A DNA stretch of 64,000 bases from Methylomonas sp. EFPC3 (GTDB lineage: Bacteria > Pseudomonadota > Gammaproteobacteria > Methylococcales > Methylomonadaceae), in NCBI RefSeq assembly GCF_029643245.1, contig NZ_CP116398.1:3286001-3350000 (forward strand), read 5' to 3'. The notes under the pieces were generated by a model, which was not told the DNA's origin, did no database searches, and was given only the letters and a program-made list of their open reading frames with translations. Positions 9,553-18,311 of this stretch are shown here, in pieces. The position numbers and the translations under genes are program-made. Each line of letters begins with the position of its first letter. Position 1 is the first letter of the stretch.

Positions 9553-12500
9553 CCGGACGCTTCAACCTTTCCGAATGGTCGTTACGCCACCCGGCTTTGG
9601 TGTTATATGCGCTGTTGGTGTTGACAGTAGTCGGCGCCGTTTCCTATAGCCGGCTCGGTCAATCCGAAGATCCGCCCTTCACCTTCAAGCTGATGGTGGT
9701 ACGCACCGGCTGGCCGGGCGCTAGCGCCCGCGAAGTCGAACTGCAAGTCACCGACAAGCTGGAGAAAAAACTGCAGGAAGTGCCGTGGCTGGACAATCTG
9801 CGCAGTTACTCGCGGCCGGGCGAATCGCTGATATTCGTGTTGGCCAAGGACTCGACCCCGCCGGAGGAAGTCCCGAACATTTTTTATCAGGTGCGGAAAA
9901 AAATATTCGATATCCGCCAAACCCTGCCCGACGGGGTGGAAGGGCCGACCTTCAACGACGAATTCGGCGATGTTTACGGCAACCTCTATGCCCTGGTCGG
10001 CGACGGTTACGATTATGCCGCGCTCAAGCGATATGCCGATGCGGTACGCGCCCAGTTGCTACGAGTTGGGGACGTCGCGAAAGTGGACTTCTTCGGCGAG
10101 CAGCAGCAACGAATTTACATCGATTTATCCAACGCCAAACTGGCGACGATCGGCATCGATACCGCGACGCTGATCCGCACTTTGCAAACCCAGAATCTGA
10201 TGACCGGCAGCGGCGGTTTCGATTTCAGTGACGAGCATATCCGCATCGGCGTCAGCGGCCGTTACGATAGCCTGGAACAATTGCGCGACCTCAGATTGCG
10301 CGCCAATGGCAATGAATTCCGCCTGGGCGACGTCGCCAGCGTCAGCCGCGGTTTCGAAGATCCGCCGCACGACCGGGTGCGCTACCAAGGCCGCGACGCG
10401 CTGTTGATCGGGGTATCGATGCGCGACGGCGGCGATATCATTCAATTGGGCCGCAATCTGGATACCGAAGTCAAAGCGGTGCAAGCCCAATTGCCTATCG
10501 GGTTGGAATTGCATCCGGTGTCGTCGCAACCGCAAGCGGTGCAGCGCTCGGTCAACGAATTCGTCAAATCGCTGGTCGAGGCTTTGGTCATCGTCTTGGG
10601 CGTCAGCCTGATGTCTTTGGGGCTGCGGACCGGCGTCGTCGTCGCGATCAGCATTCCGGTGGTATTGGCGGCGACGTTTTGGCTGATGCATTTGTTCGGC
10701 GTCGGGCTGCACAAAATTTCGCTGGGGGCGCTGATATTGGCGTTAGGGCTATTGGTAGACGATGCCATTATTGCGGTGGAGATGATGGCCTCGAAAATGG
10801 AAAAGGGCTGGGAGCGTAGCCGCGCTGCGGCCTTTACCTACACCTCGACCGCGATGCCGATGTTGAGCGGAACCTTGGTCACTGCGGCCGGTTTTCTGCC
10901 GATTGCGACCGCGGCCTCGTCGACCGGTGAATACACCCGTTCCATGTTCCAGGTGGTGGTGATTGCATTACTGGTGTCCTGGCTGGCGGCGGTGGTGTTC
11001 GTGCCGTATTTGGGCTTTCACTTGTTGCCGGAATTTCGGGAAGGCCGGCGCCCGGACTCGATCCTGAACCGGCTCCGGGCGAAATGGAAAAAGACGCCGG
11101 TTGCGGCAGCCGCTCACGCAGATCTGTACCAAACCCCGTTTTACCGGCGCTTCCGCGGCGTGGTGGAAACCTGCGTGATTTACCGGGGCTGGGTGATTTT
11201 GTTGACTGTGGCAATCTTCGGCGCGGCCATTTTCGGCTTCAAGTTCGTCCAGCAACAGTTTTTTCCGGACTCGACCCGACCGGAATTGATCGTCGATTTG
11301 CGTCTGGCCGAGGGCGTTTCCTATGCCGCGACCGAAACTCAGGTGAAAAAGCTGGAGGCCTGGCTGGAGCGGCAGGACGGCATCGACAATTACGTGGCCT
11401 ATGTCGGCACCGGCAGCCCGCGTTTCTATCTGCCGCTGGACCAACAACTGGCCCAACGCAGTTTCGCCCAGTTGGTGGTTTTGACCAAAGGTCCGGCCGA
11501 GCGCGAAGCGTTGCGGGAAAAATTGATTCGTTTGTTCGAACAGGATTTTTCAAGCTTGCGCGGCAGCGTGTTGCGTTTGGAAAACGGGCCGCCGGTCGGC
11601 TTTCCGGTGCAGTTTCGCGTCTCCGGTCCGGATTTGCCGACTTTGCAGGCCATCGCCCGCCAGATCGCCGAGGTGATGCGCGCCAATCCGCATCTGTCGA
11701 ATGTGCAGCACGATTGGGAAGAGCCGGTGAAAGTGGTGCGCGTCGATATCGACCAGTCCAAAGCCCGCTTGTTGGGCATCACATCCAGCGACATCGCCAA
11801 TCTGGTCAACGGCGCCTCGCAGGGTTTATACGTCAGCGAGTTTCGGGAGGGCATCGAACGTATCGATTTGCTGGTGCGCGGCACCGCCACCGAACGCAAG
11901 CACTTGTCGCGGCTGGAAAACCTGATGATTCCGTCCGCGGACGGCCGTAGCGTGCCGCTATCGCAGCTTGCCAAACTGGAATACGGTTTCGAAGAGGGCG
12001 TGATCTGGCGCCGCAATCGGTTGCCGACCGTGACGGTGCGCGCCAATCTGTACGGCACTATCCAGGCGCCGGTGGTGTCGGCCCAGGTCGAGAGCCAACT
12101 GGACGAGATCAGGCGGCAATTGCCGCTCGGGTACCGCCTGGAAGTCGGCGGCGCAGTGGAGGAATCGGCCAAGGGCGGCGATTCGGTCGCGGCCGGCATG
12201 CCGCTGTTTTTGTTCAGCGTGTTGACGGTGCTGATTATCCAGTTGCAAAGTTTTTCGCGAGTGGCCTTGGTGTTGCTGACCGCGCCCTTGGGCATGATCG
12301 GGGTGACCTTGTTCTTGCTGGTGTTCCAGCAGCCGTTCGGTTTCGTGGCGATGCTGGGCACGATTGCGTTGTCCGGCATGATCATGCGCAACTCGGTGAT
12401 CCTGGTCGATCAGATCGAGCAGGACAAGCGGGCCGGGAGCAGCGACTTCGATGCCATCGTCGATTCCACCGTGCGCCGGTTCCGCCCTATCGTGCTGACC

Positions 12501-12677
12501 GCGGCGGCGGCGATTCTGGCGATGATACCGCTGACGCGCAGCGCGTTTTTCGGGCCGATGGCCGTTGCGATCATGGGCGGATTGACCGTCGCCACCATTT
12601 TGACCTTGCTGTTTCTGCCGGCGTTGTATGCCGCCTGGTTTCGGGTCGCAGTCCCCGGCGCCCAAACCGATTCTTGA
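9549..12677 (+). CDS. RND multidrug-type efflux permease
   Basis: A 1042-residue inner-membrane proton antiporter of the AcrB-like HAE1 group. It has a first membrane helix near residue 12, a large periplasmic loop to about 330, a helix bundle to about 540, a second large loop, and a final bundle from about 865. The proton-relay aspartate pair is present in TM4 (GLLVDDAIIAVE). Full length, with no break. With the preceding adaptor it would export hydrophobic or amphiphilic compounds; the substrate cannot be read from sequence. Confidence 0.92.
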   Translation: MTGRFNLSEWSLRHPALVLYALLVLTVVGAVSYSRLGQSEDPPFTFKLMVVRTGWPGASAREVELQVTDKLEKKLQEVPWLDNLRSYSRPGESLIFVLAKDSTPPEEVPNIFYQVRKKIFDIRQTLPDGVEGPTFNDEFGDVYGNLYALVGDGYDYAALKRYADAVRAQLLRVGDVAKVDFFGEQQQRIYIDLSNAKLATIGIDTATLIRTLQTQNLMTGSGGFDFSDEHIRIGVSGRYDSLEQLRDLRLRANGNEFRLGDVASVSRGFEDPPHDRVRYQGRDALLIGVSMRDGGDIIQLGRNLDTEVKAVQAQLPIGLELHPVSSQPQAVQRSVNEFVKSLVEALVIVLGVSLMSLGLRTGVVVAISIPVVLAATFWLMHLFGVGLHKISLGALILALGLLVDDAIIAVEMMASKMEKGWERSRAAAFTYTSTAMPMLSGTLVTAAGFLPIATAASSTGEYTRSMFQVVVIALLVSWLAAVVFVPYLGFHLLPEFREGRRPDSILNRLRAKWKKTPVAAAAHADLYQTPFYRRFRGVVETCVIYRGWVILLTVAIFGAAIFGFKFVQQQFFPDSTRPELIVDLRLAEGVSYAATETQVKKLEAWLERQDGIDNYVAYVGTGSPRFYLPLDQQLAQRSFAQLVVLTKGPAEREALREKLIRLFEQDFSSLRGSVLRLENGPPVGFPVQFRVSGPDLPTLQAIARQIAEVMRANPHLSNVQHDWEEPVKVVRVDIDQSKARLLGITSSDIANLVNGASQGLYVSEFREGIERIDLLVRGTATERKHLSRLENLMIPSADGRSVPLSQLAKLEYGFEEGVIWRRNRLPTVTVRANLYGTIQAPVVSAQVESQLDEIRRQLPLGYRLEVGGAVEESAKGGDSVAAGMPLFLFSVLTVLIIQLQSFSRVALVLLTAPLGMIGVTLFLLVFQQPFGFVAMLGTIALSGMIMRNSVILVDQIEQDKRAGSSDFDAIVDSTVRRFRPIVLTAAAAILAMIPLTRSAFFGPMAVAIMGGLTVATILTLLFLPALYAAWFRVAVPGAQTDS

Positions 12678-12694
12678 TTCGCATTTTCCATTCC

Positions 12695-12725
12695 GGCCGT
12701 TCGTCGCTTTCGGCCACGAACGGCC
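12695..12725 (+). terminator. Hairpin after the RND pump operon
   Basis: A perfect 10-bp stem, GGCCGTTCGT (12695-12704) with ACGAACGGCC (12716-12725), and an 11-base loop. It lies 18 bases after the permease stop and is not followed by a clear T-run, so it may be a weak or Rho-assisted terminator. Confidence 0.5.
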
Positions 12726-12764
12726 CCTTAGCCTTACCGGCTCAAATATCTAATTTTCGGATAA

Positions 12765-12780
12765 CTATATGCCGATATAG
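12765..12780. promoter_or_regulatory. Palindrome upstream of the TSUP permease
   Basis: CTATAT-GCCG-ATATAG is a perfect inverted repeat about 70 bases before the permease start, in an AT-rich promoter-like stretch. It is a candidate operator; the regulator is unknown. Confidence 0.4.
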
Positions 12781-12852
12781 CATTAATAGTTTGATCGCTT
12801 GCGCTGGCATAATGCAGCCGTTATCGAATTTTACGAATTGAAAAGGTAAAAA

Positions 12853-13662
12853 ATGAATTTGATGTATACCTTATCCGGCTTCGCAGTCGGTTTGCTGGTC
12901 GGCATTACCGGCGTCGGCGGTGGCTCTTTGATGACGCCGTTATTGGTGTTTTTGTTCGGCTTCAAACCGGCGGTCGCAGTGGGTACCGATTTGCTCTATG
13001 CCTCGATCACCAAAACCGCCGGTGTGTTCGTCCACCACGGCAAACACGGCTCGGTGGACTGGAAAATCGTCGGCTGGCTGGGGCTGGGTAGCTTGCCGTT
13101 TGCCGGTGCGACCTTGTATGTCTTGAAAAACCTGATGGCGGTCGGCAAGGAAACCACCGGCGCGATCACGTTTACCTTGGGTGTGGCGCTGCTGCTGACG
13201 GCATGCGCCTTGTTGGTGCGCAGTTTGCTGTTGCGCAAAGCCGCCAAACAGCAGATCGACGACGACCACAGCACTCAGGAAAACAGCGGCCGGTTTTCGC
13301 CGCGCTGGGAGAAAATTGCGACGGTGCTGACCGGTGCCGTACTCGGCGTGCTAGTCACCTTGTCCTCGGTTGGTGCCGGTGCGCTGGGCACAGTCGCTTT
13401 GCTGTTCTTGTACCCGAGAATGTCGACTTTGAAAGTCGTCGGCACCGATCTGGCGCATGCGATTCCGTTGACCGCGGTGGCCGGCCTCGGCCATTTGAGT
13501 TTGGGCAATTTCGATCTGGATTTGCTGATTAGTCTGTTGTTGGGGTCGGTGCCGGGGATTTGGATCGGCAGCCATTTGAGCGCGAAAATTCCGGAACATG
13601 TATTGCGGCCGGTATTGGCGACTTTGCTGCTGGTGATTGGCACCAAATTCGTGTTGCAGTAA
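12853..13662 (+). CDS. TSUP-family permease (TauE/SafE-like)
   Basis: A 269-residue membrane protein with about eight hydrophobic helices in two homologous halves. The family motif appears twice: GLLVGITGVGGGSLMTPLL near the N-terminus and GVLVTLSSVGAGALGTVALLFLYP near residue 165. TSUP carriers move sulfite, sulfonates or other small organic anions across the inner membrane. The start is preceded by AAAAGG at 12840-12845. A short charged loop (about 130-155) separates the halves. It appears to be a single-gene unit with a terminator shared with nrtR. Confidence 0.88.
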   Translation: MNLMYTLSGFAVGLLVGITGVGGGSLMTPLLVFLFGFKPAVAVGTDLLYASITKTAGVFVHHGKHGSVDWKIVGWLGLGSLPFAGATLYVLKNLMAVGKETTGAITFTLGVALLLTACALLVRSLLLRKAAKQQIDDDHSTQENSGRFSPRWEKIATVLTGAVLGVLVTLSSVGAGALGTVALLFLYPRMSTLKVVGTDLAHAIPLTAVAGLGHLSLGNFDLDLLISLLLGSVPGIWIGSHLSAKIPEHVLRPVLATLLLVIGTKFVLQ

Positions 13663-13670
13663 TTCTTAGG

Positions 13671-13709
13671 ACCAAGGCCGCCTGATCCGGATCGGAGGCG
13701 CGCCTTGGT
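13671..13709. terminator. Bidirectional hairpin between the TSUP gene and nrtR
   Basis: ACCAAGGC (13671-13678) pairs with GCCTTGGT (13702-13709), and inside it CGCCT pairs with AGGCG, giving a nearly continuous 13-bp stem. It sits between two convergent genes. It has no long T-run on either side. Confidence 0.6.
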
Positions 13710-13718
13710 GCAAGGCGG

Positions 13719-14387
13719 TCATAATCCCCGCTGCAACAACTTCAAGGCGTTGGCAAATTCTGCTTTCAGCCGGTAGACCTGCGCCGGCCGGTGAGCGCCG
13801 TTGGCTTCGGTTTGCCCCGCTAATTCCTCCAGCACTCCCAGTTCGTCCATTTTTCGGCGGAAGCTGACTTTATTCAGCGTCTCGCCCAGGCAGGCTTCGT
13901 AGATTTTTTGCAATTTCGGCAAGGTAAAGCGTTCCCCGGCCAAGTGGCAGGGTAACGAAGAATATTGCGATTTGTTGCGGATGCGCTCCACCGCGGCCTG
14001 GACAATGTCGTTGTGGTCGAAGGGTAAGCGCCGCAGCGCATCGACCGGGCAAATCGACAATCCGGGATGCCCGGCCTGCAGCAGCAATTCGGCGTTGACC
14101 AACGCAAAATATGCGATCGAAATCGACCAGCCCCTGGGGTCGCGGGCGCAGCCGTCGAAGGTACGCAACTGTTCCAGGTAAGGCGGATTCACTCCGGCTT
14201 TCTGGCGCAGAATGCGCAGCGCCGCATCCAGGCTGTCGCGGTCGGTCTCGGCGTGGATGTAGCCGCCCGGCAAGGCATCCAGGCCGGCGAAAGGCTCGTG
14301 TTCGCGCCTGGCCAGGGCCACGCTCAATTGCTGCTGGTGAATCGTCAGCAGCACCAAATCTATCGTTGCAATCATCCGCTCGGACAT
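13719..14387 (-). CDS. nrtR: NrtR-type Nudix-related regulator of NAD metabolism
   Basis: A 222-residue protein with an N-terminal Nudix-like domain (about 1-140) and a C-terminal winged helix (about 155-222; CLGETLNKVSFRRKMDELGVLEE is the likely recognition region). The Nudix box is degenerate: after GGYIHAETD the usual REVQEE is replaced by ALRILRQ. That is typical of regulators which bind ADP-ribose rather than hydrolyse it. NrtR repressors control NAD synthesis genes. Here the gene is divergent from an amidase-pncB-nadE operon, exactly the expected target, with a palindrome between them at 14478-14496. Confidence 0.88.
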   Translation of the reverse strand: MSERMIATIDLVLLTIHQQQLSVALARREHEPFAGLDALPGGYIHAETDRDSLDAALRILRQKAGVNPPYLEQLRTFDGCARDPRGWSISIAYFALVNAELLLQAGHPGLSICPVDALRRLPFDHNDIVQAAVERIRNKSQYSSLPCHLAGERFTLPKLQKIYEACLGETLNKVSFRRKMDELGVLEELAGQTEANGAHRPAQVYRLKAEFANALKLLQRGL

Positions 14388-14477
14388 AGAGAGCGTTTAT
14401 CCTTCAGGCTGTTTAGTAACAAAATGTGAAATTTAGCAATCTAAGTCTTATTTTATAGATATTTTTCGTTGTTTTAA

Positions 14478-14496
14478 TAGTTGCAATATGTAACTA
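14478..14496. promoter_or_regulatory. Candidate NrtR operator
   Basis: TAGTTGCAATATGTAACTA is an imperfect palindrome (TAGTT...AACTA outer arms, CA...TG inner pairs) in the AT-rich shared promoter region between nrtR and the NAD-salvage operon. It is 48 bases upstream of the first gene. NrtR sites are palindromes of about this size; assignment is by position and symmetry. Confidence 0.5.
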
Positions 14497-14543
14497 ACAG
14501 GAATAAGCTAAGCCCGTCCCGATTTTATAGCCGGAGCAGGCTT

Positions 14544-15383
14544 ATGAATGCGATCCAATTGTTGATCATCGATGCCCAAAACGATTTTTGCGACCGTCCC
14601 TTCGCCGGCGCATTGCCGGCTTTGCCGGCTTTGCCGGTTCCCGGCGCCTATCAGGACTGCCTGCGCCTGGTCCGGCTGATAGATCGGCTGGCCGAGGCGA
14701 TAGATTCGGTCATCGTCAGCCTCGATTTACACCACAGTATCGATCTGGCGCATCACACGATGTGGCGCGACGCGAACGGCGCCTTGCCGCCGCCGTTTAC
14801 CCAGGTCACGGCGGCGGACGTCCGCCACGGCCGTTACCGCGCGTTGGCGGCAGCAATATCCGCCGACGCCGAGCAGTACATTCTGGAATATTTGCAAAAT
14901 CTGGAGCAGCTCGGTTTGGCGTTGACGCTGTGGCCGCCGCATTGTCTGGTCGGCTCGCCGGGCGCAAATGTGAACCCCGAACTTGCCGGTGCGCTGCAAC
15001 GCTGGGAGTCCAAACGCTTTAAGGCTATCGATGTGATCGAAAAAGGCCGCAACATCTGGACCGAAAGCTTTTCGGCGTTGAAAGCGGTGATTCCCTACCC
15101 CGGCGACGCCGATACCGACTTGAACCGGCACTTGCTCGAGCTGTTGGCCGGTCGGCAACCGGTCTGGGTGGCCGGCCAGGCCAGCAGCCATTGCGTCAGG
15201 CAAACCGTGTTGGACCTGTTGCAATACGGCCCGGCCGATATTGCCGAACGTTTGACGCTGCTGACCGATTGCATGAGCCCGGTGCCGGGTTGCGAAGCGT
15301 TGGCCGAGCAATTTTTTGACGATGTGCGGCGGCGGGGCGTCCGCTTGGCCGCCACTAGCGAACTCGGCCCCTGCTGGCCGTAA
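14544..15383 (+). CDS. Isochorismatase-family hydrolase, probable nicotinamidase
   Basis: A 279-residue cysteine hydrolase. The catalytic Asp is in LLIIDAQNDFCDRPF near the N-terminus, a metal-binding stretch is HHSIDLAHH, the catalytic Lys is likely in IEKG, and the nucleophile Cys lies in GQASSHCVRQTV. The chosen ATG (14544) has GGAG at 14532-14535 and starts with the conserved core; an earlier ATG at 14481 would run through the candidate operator. It is longer than E. coli PncA (about 210) owing to inserts. Nicotinamide deamidation to nicotinate is inferred from its place before pncB and nadE. Confidence 0.8.
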   Translation: MNAIQLLIIDAQNDFCDRPFAGALPALPALPVPGAYQDCLRLVRLIDRLAEAIDSVIVSLDLHHSIDLAHHTMWRDANGALPPPFTQVTAADVRHGRYRALAAAISADAEQYILEYLQNLEQLGLALTLWPPHCLVGSPGANVNPELAGALQRWESKRFKAIDVIEKGRNIWTESFSALKAVIPYPGDADTDLNRHLLELLAGRQPVWVAGQASSHCVRQTVLDLLQYGPADIAERLTLLTDCMSPVPGCEALAEQFFDDVRRRGVRLAATSELGPCWP

Positions 15384-15394
15384 CGGAGGAAGCG

Positions 15395-16582
15395 ATGGCC
15401 CCGATTGTAAAAAGCTTGTTGGAAAACGATCTGTATAAATTTCCGATGTGGCAAACCATGCTGCATAAACGCCCCGAAGCCACCGCGGAATACGGTTTCG
15501 TCTGCCGCAACACGCCGGAATATCCGCTGGCCGAACTGGTTGCCGACGTCAAGCGCGAGTTGGAGCAGTTGTGCGCACTGCAATTCGCCGACTACGAACT
15601 CGAGTATTTAAGCGGGCTTAGTTATTTGAAGCCGGATTTCATCGAGTTTTTATCGCTGTTCCGCTTCAAACCCAAATATCTGCAAGTCTATGCCGAGGGT
15701 GACCGGCTTAGAATCGATGCCGCCGGCCCGCAAGTTCACGTGATGAATTTCGAGATTTTTGTTTTATACATCGTCTCGGAACTGTATTTCCGCCGTTTCG
15801 ATCAAGCGGCCTTGTTGGCCGAAGGCCGGCGCCGGCTGCAACAAAAAATCGCGATGCTGAAAGACTTTGCCGAACAACCGGCCGAAACCCATCCGTTCGA
15901 GTTTTTCGACTTCGGCTTGCGCCGCCGGGCCTGGGGCGGCTGGCAGGAAGAAGTGGTGCAGACCTTGTCGACCGAATTGCCGAATTTGTTCAAAGGCACC
16001 TCGAATGTTTATCTGGCCCAAAAATACGGGCTGAAACCGATCGGCACGATGGCGCACGAGTATTTGCAATCTTATCAGGCGCATATCGTCCGCTTGCGCG
16101 AGTTTCAACGCACGGCGCTGGAGGATTGGGCGCAGGAGTTCCGCGGCAATTTGGGGATCGCCTTGACCGATACCATCGGCATGGATGCGTTTTTGCGCGA
16201 TTTCGATCTGTATTTCGCCAAGCTGTTCGACGGTTTGCGCCACGATTCCGGCGATCCGGGCATTTGGGGCGAAAAAGCCATCGCCCATTACCAAGCGTTA
16301 AAAATCGATCCGCACACCAAGCGTCTGGTGTTTTCCGACGATCTGGACATGCCGAAAGCGATCGGGCTGTACCGCCAATTTGCCGGCCGGATCCAGCTGG
16401 GGTTCGGCATCGGCACGAATTTGACCAACGACCTTGGCGTCAAACCGCTGAATATCGTCATGAAACTGATGCGCTGCAACGGCGATCCGGTCGCCAAATT
16501 ATCGGACGCGCCGGGCAAGACCTTGTGCGACGACCCGACCTTCGTCGCCTATTTGCGGCAGATTTTCAACCACTACGTCTGA
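15395..16582 (+). CDS. pncB: Nicotinate phosphoribosyltransferase
   Basis: A 395-residue PncB. The N-terminus LLENDLYKFPMWQTMLHK is diagnostic, and RHDSGDP marks the phosphoribosyl-pyrophosphate/phosphate site. It converts nicotinate and PRPP to nicotinate mononucleotide in the Preiss-Handler salvage route. It starts 12 bases after the preceding amidase gene and is followed 15 bases later by nadE, so the three are one transcription unit, probably under NrtR. Confidence 0.95.
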   Translation: MAPIVKSLLENDLYKFPMWQTMLHKRPEATAEYGFVCRNTPEYPLAELVADVKRELEQLCALQFADYELEYLSGLSYLKPDFIEFLSLFRFKPKYLQVYAEGDRLRIDAAGPQVHVMNFEIFVLYIVSELYFRRFDQAALLAEGRRRLQQKIAMLKDFAEQPAETHPFEFFDFGLRRRAWGGWQEEVVQTLSTELPNLFKGTSNVYLAQKYGLKPIGTMAHEYLQSYQAHIVRLREFQRTALEDWAQEFRGNLGIALTDTIGMDAFLRDFDLYFAKLFDGLRHDSGDPGIWGEKAIAHYQALKIDPHTKRLVFSDDLDMPKAIGLYRQFAGRIQLGFGIGTNLTNDLGVKPLNIVMKLMRCNGDPVAKLSDAPGKTLCDDPTFVAYLRQIFNHYV

Positions 16583-16596
16583 AGCGGGGATCAGTT

Positions 16597-18288
16597 ATGC
16601 CGGGACAAACACCATTGCGTATCGCCGTCGCCCAAACCAATCCGACCGTCGGCGATTTTGCCGGCAACCTGCGCATCGCCGAGCAGGCGTTTCGCGACGC
16701 CGAGCGGCTGCAAGCGCAGTTGCTGGTATTTCCGGAGCTTTCGCTGTGCGGCTACTATCCGGGAGATTTGCTGAACGACGCGGCGTTCATCCGTCAGGCT
16801 GAGCGGGCTCTGGCGGAGTTGGCGGAACTTTCCCGCCGGTTTCCGGGAATTAGCGTTATCGCCGGTTTGCCGCAAACCCGTTCCGGGCCGGGCAAGCCGC
16901 TGCATAACTCGTTGCTTGCGCTGGCAAACGGCCAAGTGCTTGCCGCGTACCATAAACAATTGTTACCGACCTACAACATTTTCGACGAACGCCGGCATTT
17001 CGAGCCGGGGCCGGCCACCGCCGCCAGTGTCGAAGTCGCCGGCTATAAAGTAGGTTTGATGATCTGCGAAGACGGCTGGAACGACGCTGCCAACGATTAT
17101 CCGGTCAATCCTTACCAGGCTTTGGCCGCGATCGGGCCGGACCTGGTGGTCAGCATCAACGCCAGCCCGTCCAATATCGGCAAGCGCGACCAACGCCACC
17201 GGATTATCGCCGGTGCCGCGCGACGCCACCGGTTGCCGATTCTATACGTAAACCAAGTCGGCGGCCAGGATAGCATCGTGTTCGACGGCGCCTCGTTTGG
17301 AGTAGATGCGGACGGAAAGCTTGCGTTCGAATTACCGGCTTTCGAAGCGGCAGTCGAGCCGGTCGAGTTTAGCGCCGGCGCGTTTCATGGCGTCGGCTCT
17401 GGCCAGCCTTTGCCGGAGCCGGAGTTTGTCGTTCGGCATATCCTTATGGGGTTGCGCGATTACGCCCGCCGCTGCGGCTTCCAACAGGTTGTGGTCGGTT
17501 CCTCGGGCGGTATCGATTCGGCGTTGACCATCGCCTTGGCGGCCGAAGCGCTCGGCCCGGACAACGTGATCGCGGTAACGATGCCTTCCGAATATTCCAG
17601 CGCCGGTTCCGTCACCGATTCGCAGTTGTTGTGCGACGCGTTGGGGGTAAGGTTATTGACGCATCCGATTCGGGAACAGGTCGCTGCCTTCAAAGTCCAG
17701 TTTCAAGCCAGCTTCGCCACGCCGCTGGCGGGTCTGCCGTTGGAAAATTTACAGGCGCGGATACGCGGCACCGTGTTGATGGCGTATTCCAACCAGTTTG
17801 GCGCGTTGGTGCTGACCACCGGCAACAAGAGCGAAATCTCGGTCGGCTATTGCACCTTGTACGGCGACACCAACGGCGGCTTGGGTTTGATCGGCGATTT
17901 GTACAAAACCGAGGTATACCGCTTGGCGGACTATATGAACCGGCGCGCCGGCCGGCCGTTGATTCCGGAGTCGATTCTGATCAAGGAGCCTTCGGCCGAA
18001 TTGGCGTTCGACCAGAAAGATACCGACAGTTTGCCGCCGTATCCGGTGCTGGACGAAATATTGAAACTATTGATCGAGGGTGATTTGCTGGCGGAAGCGG
18101 AATACCGCCGGGCCTGCGATTTTGTTAGCGATTATCGGCGTGCGGCCGAAGGCGAGGCGGTGTTCCAACGCATCAGCAGGATGGTGACGCGCAACGAATA
18201 CAAGCGGCGTCAGGCGCCGCCCATCATCCGGGTCCGCTCCCGCGCCTTCGGCGCCGGGCGGCAGATGCCGATTGCGGCCAAGTATTAG
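16597..18288 (+). CDS. nadE: Glutamine-dependent NAD+ synthetase
   Basis: A 563-residue two-domain enzyme. The N-terminal nitrilase-type glutaminase domain has its triad visible as Glu47 (VFPELSLCGYY), Lys120 (HKQLLPTYN) and Cys157 (MICEDGW). The C-terminal synthetase domain has the ATP-pyrophosphatase loop SSGGIDSA at about 302-309. It amidates nicotinate adenine dinucleotide to NAD+ using glutamine. I start at 16597 (MPGQTPLRIAVAQTNP), where the domain begins; the open frame extends upstream inside pncB without family similarity. It is the last gene of the NAD-salvage operon. Confidence 0.95.
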   Translation: MPGQTPLRIAVAQTNPTVGDFAGNLRIAEQAFRDAERLQAQLLVFPELSLCGYYPGDLLNDAAFIRQAERALAELAELSRRFPGISVIAGLPQTRSGPGKPLHNSLLALANGQVLAAYHKQLLPTYNIFDERRHFEPGPATAASVEVAGYKVGLMICEDGWNDAANDYPVNPYQALAAIGPDLVVSINASPSNIGKRDQRHRIIAGAARRHRLPILYVNQVGGQDSIVFDGASFGVDADGKLAFELPAFEAAVEPVEFSAGAFHGVGSGQPLPEPEFVVRHILMGLRDYARRCGFQQVVVGSSGGIDSALTIALAAEALGPDNVIAVTMPSEYSSAGSVTDSQLLCDALGVRLLTHPIREQVAAFKVQFQASFATPLAGLPLENLQARIRGTVLMAYSNQFGALVLTTGNKSEISVGYCTLYGDTNGGLGLIGDLYKTEVYRLADYMNRRAGRPLIPESILIKEPSAELAFDQKDTDSLPPYPVLDEILKLLIEGDLLAEAEYRRACDFVSDYRRAAEGEAVFQRISRMVTRNEYKRRQAPPIIRVRSRAFGAGRQMPIAAKY

Positions 18289-18307
18289 CCAGGCCGCAAT
18301 CGGTTTC
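18268..18307. terminator. Bidirectional terminator hairpin enclosing the nadE stop codon
   Basis: A perfect 12-bp stem, CCGATTGCGGCC (18268-18279) with GGCCGCAATCGG (18292-18303). The 12-base loop contains the nadE TAG stop (18286-18288). It separates convergent nadE and typA. Confidence 0.65.
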
Positions 18308-18311
18308 GCGC

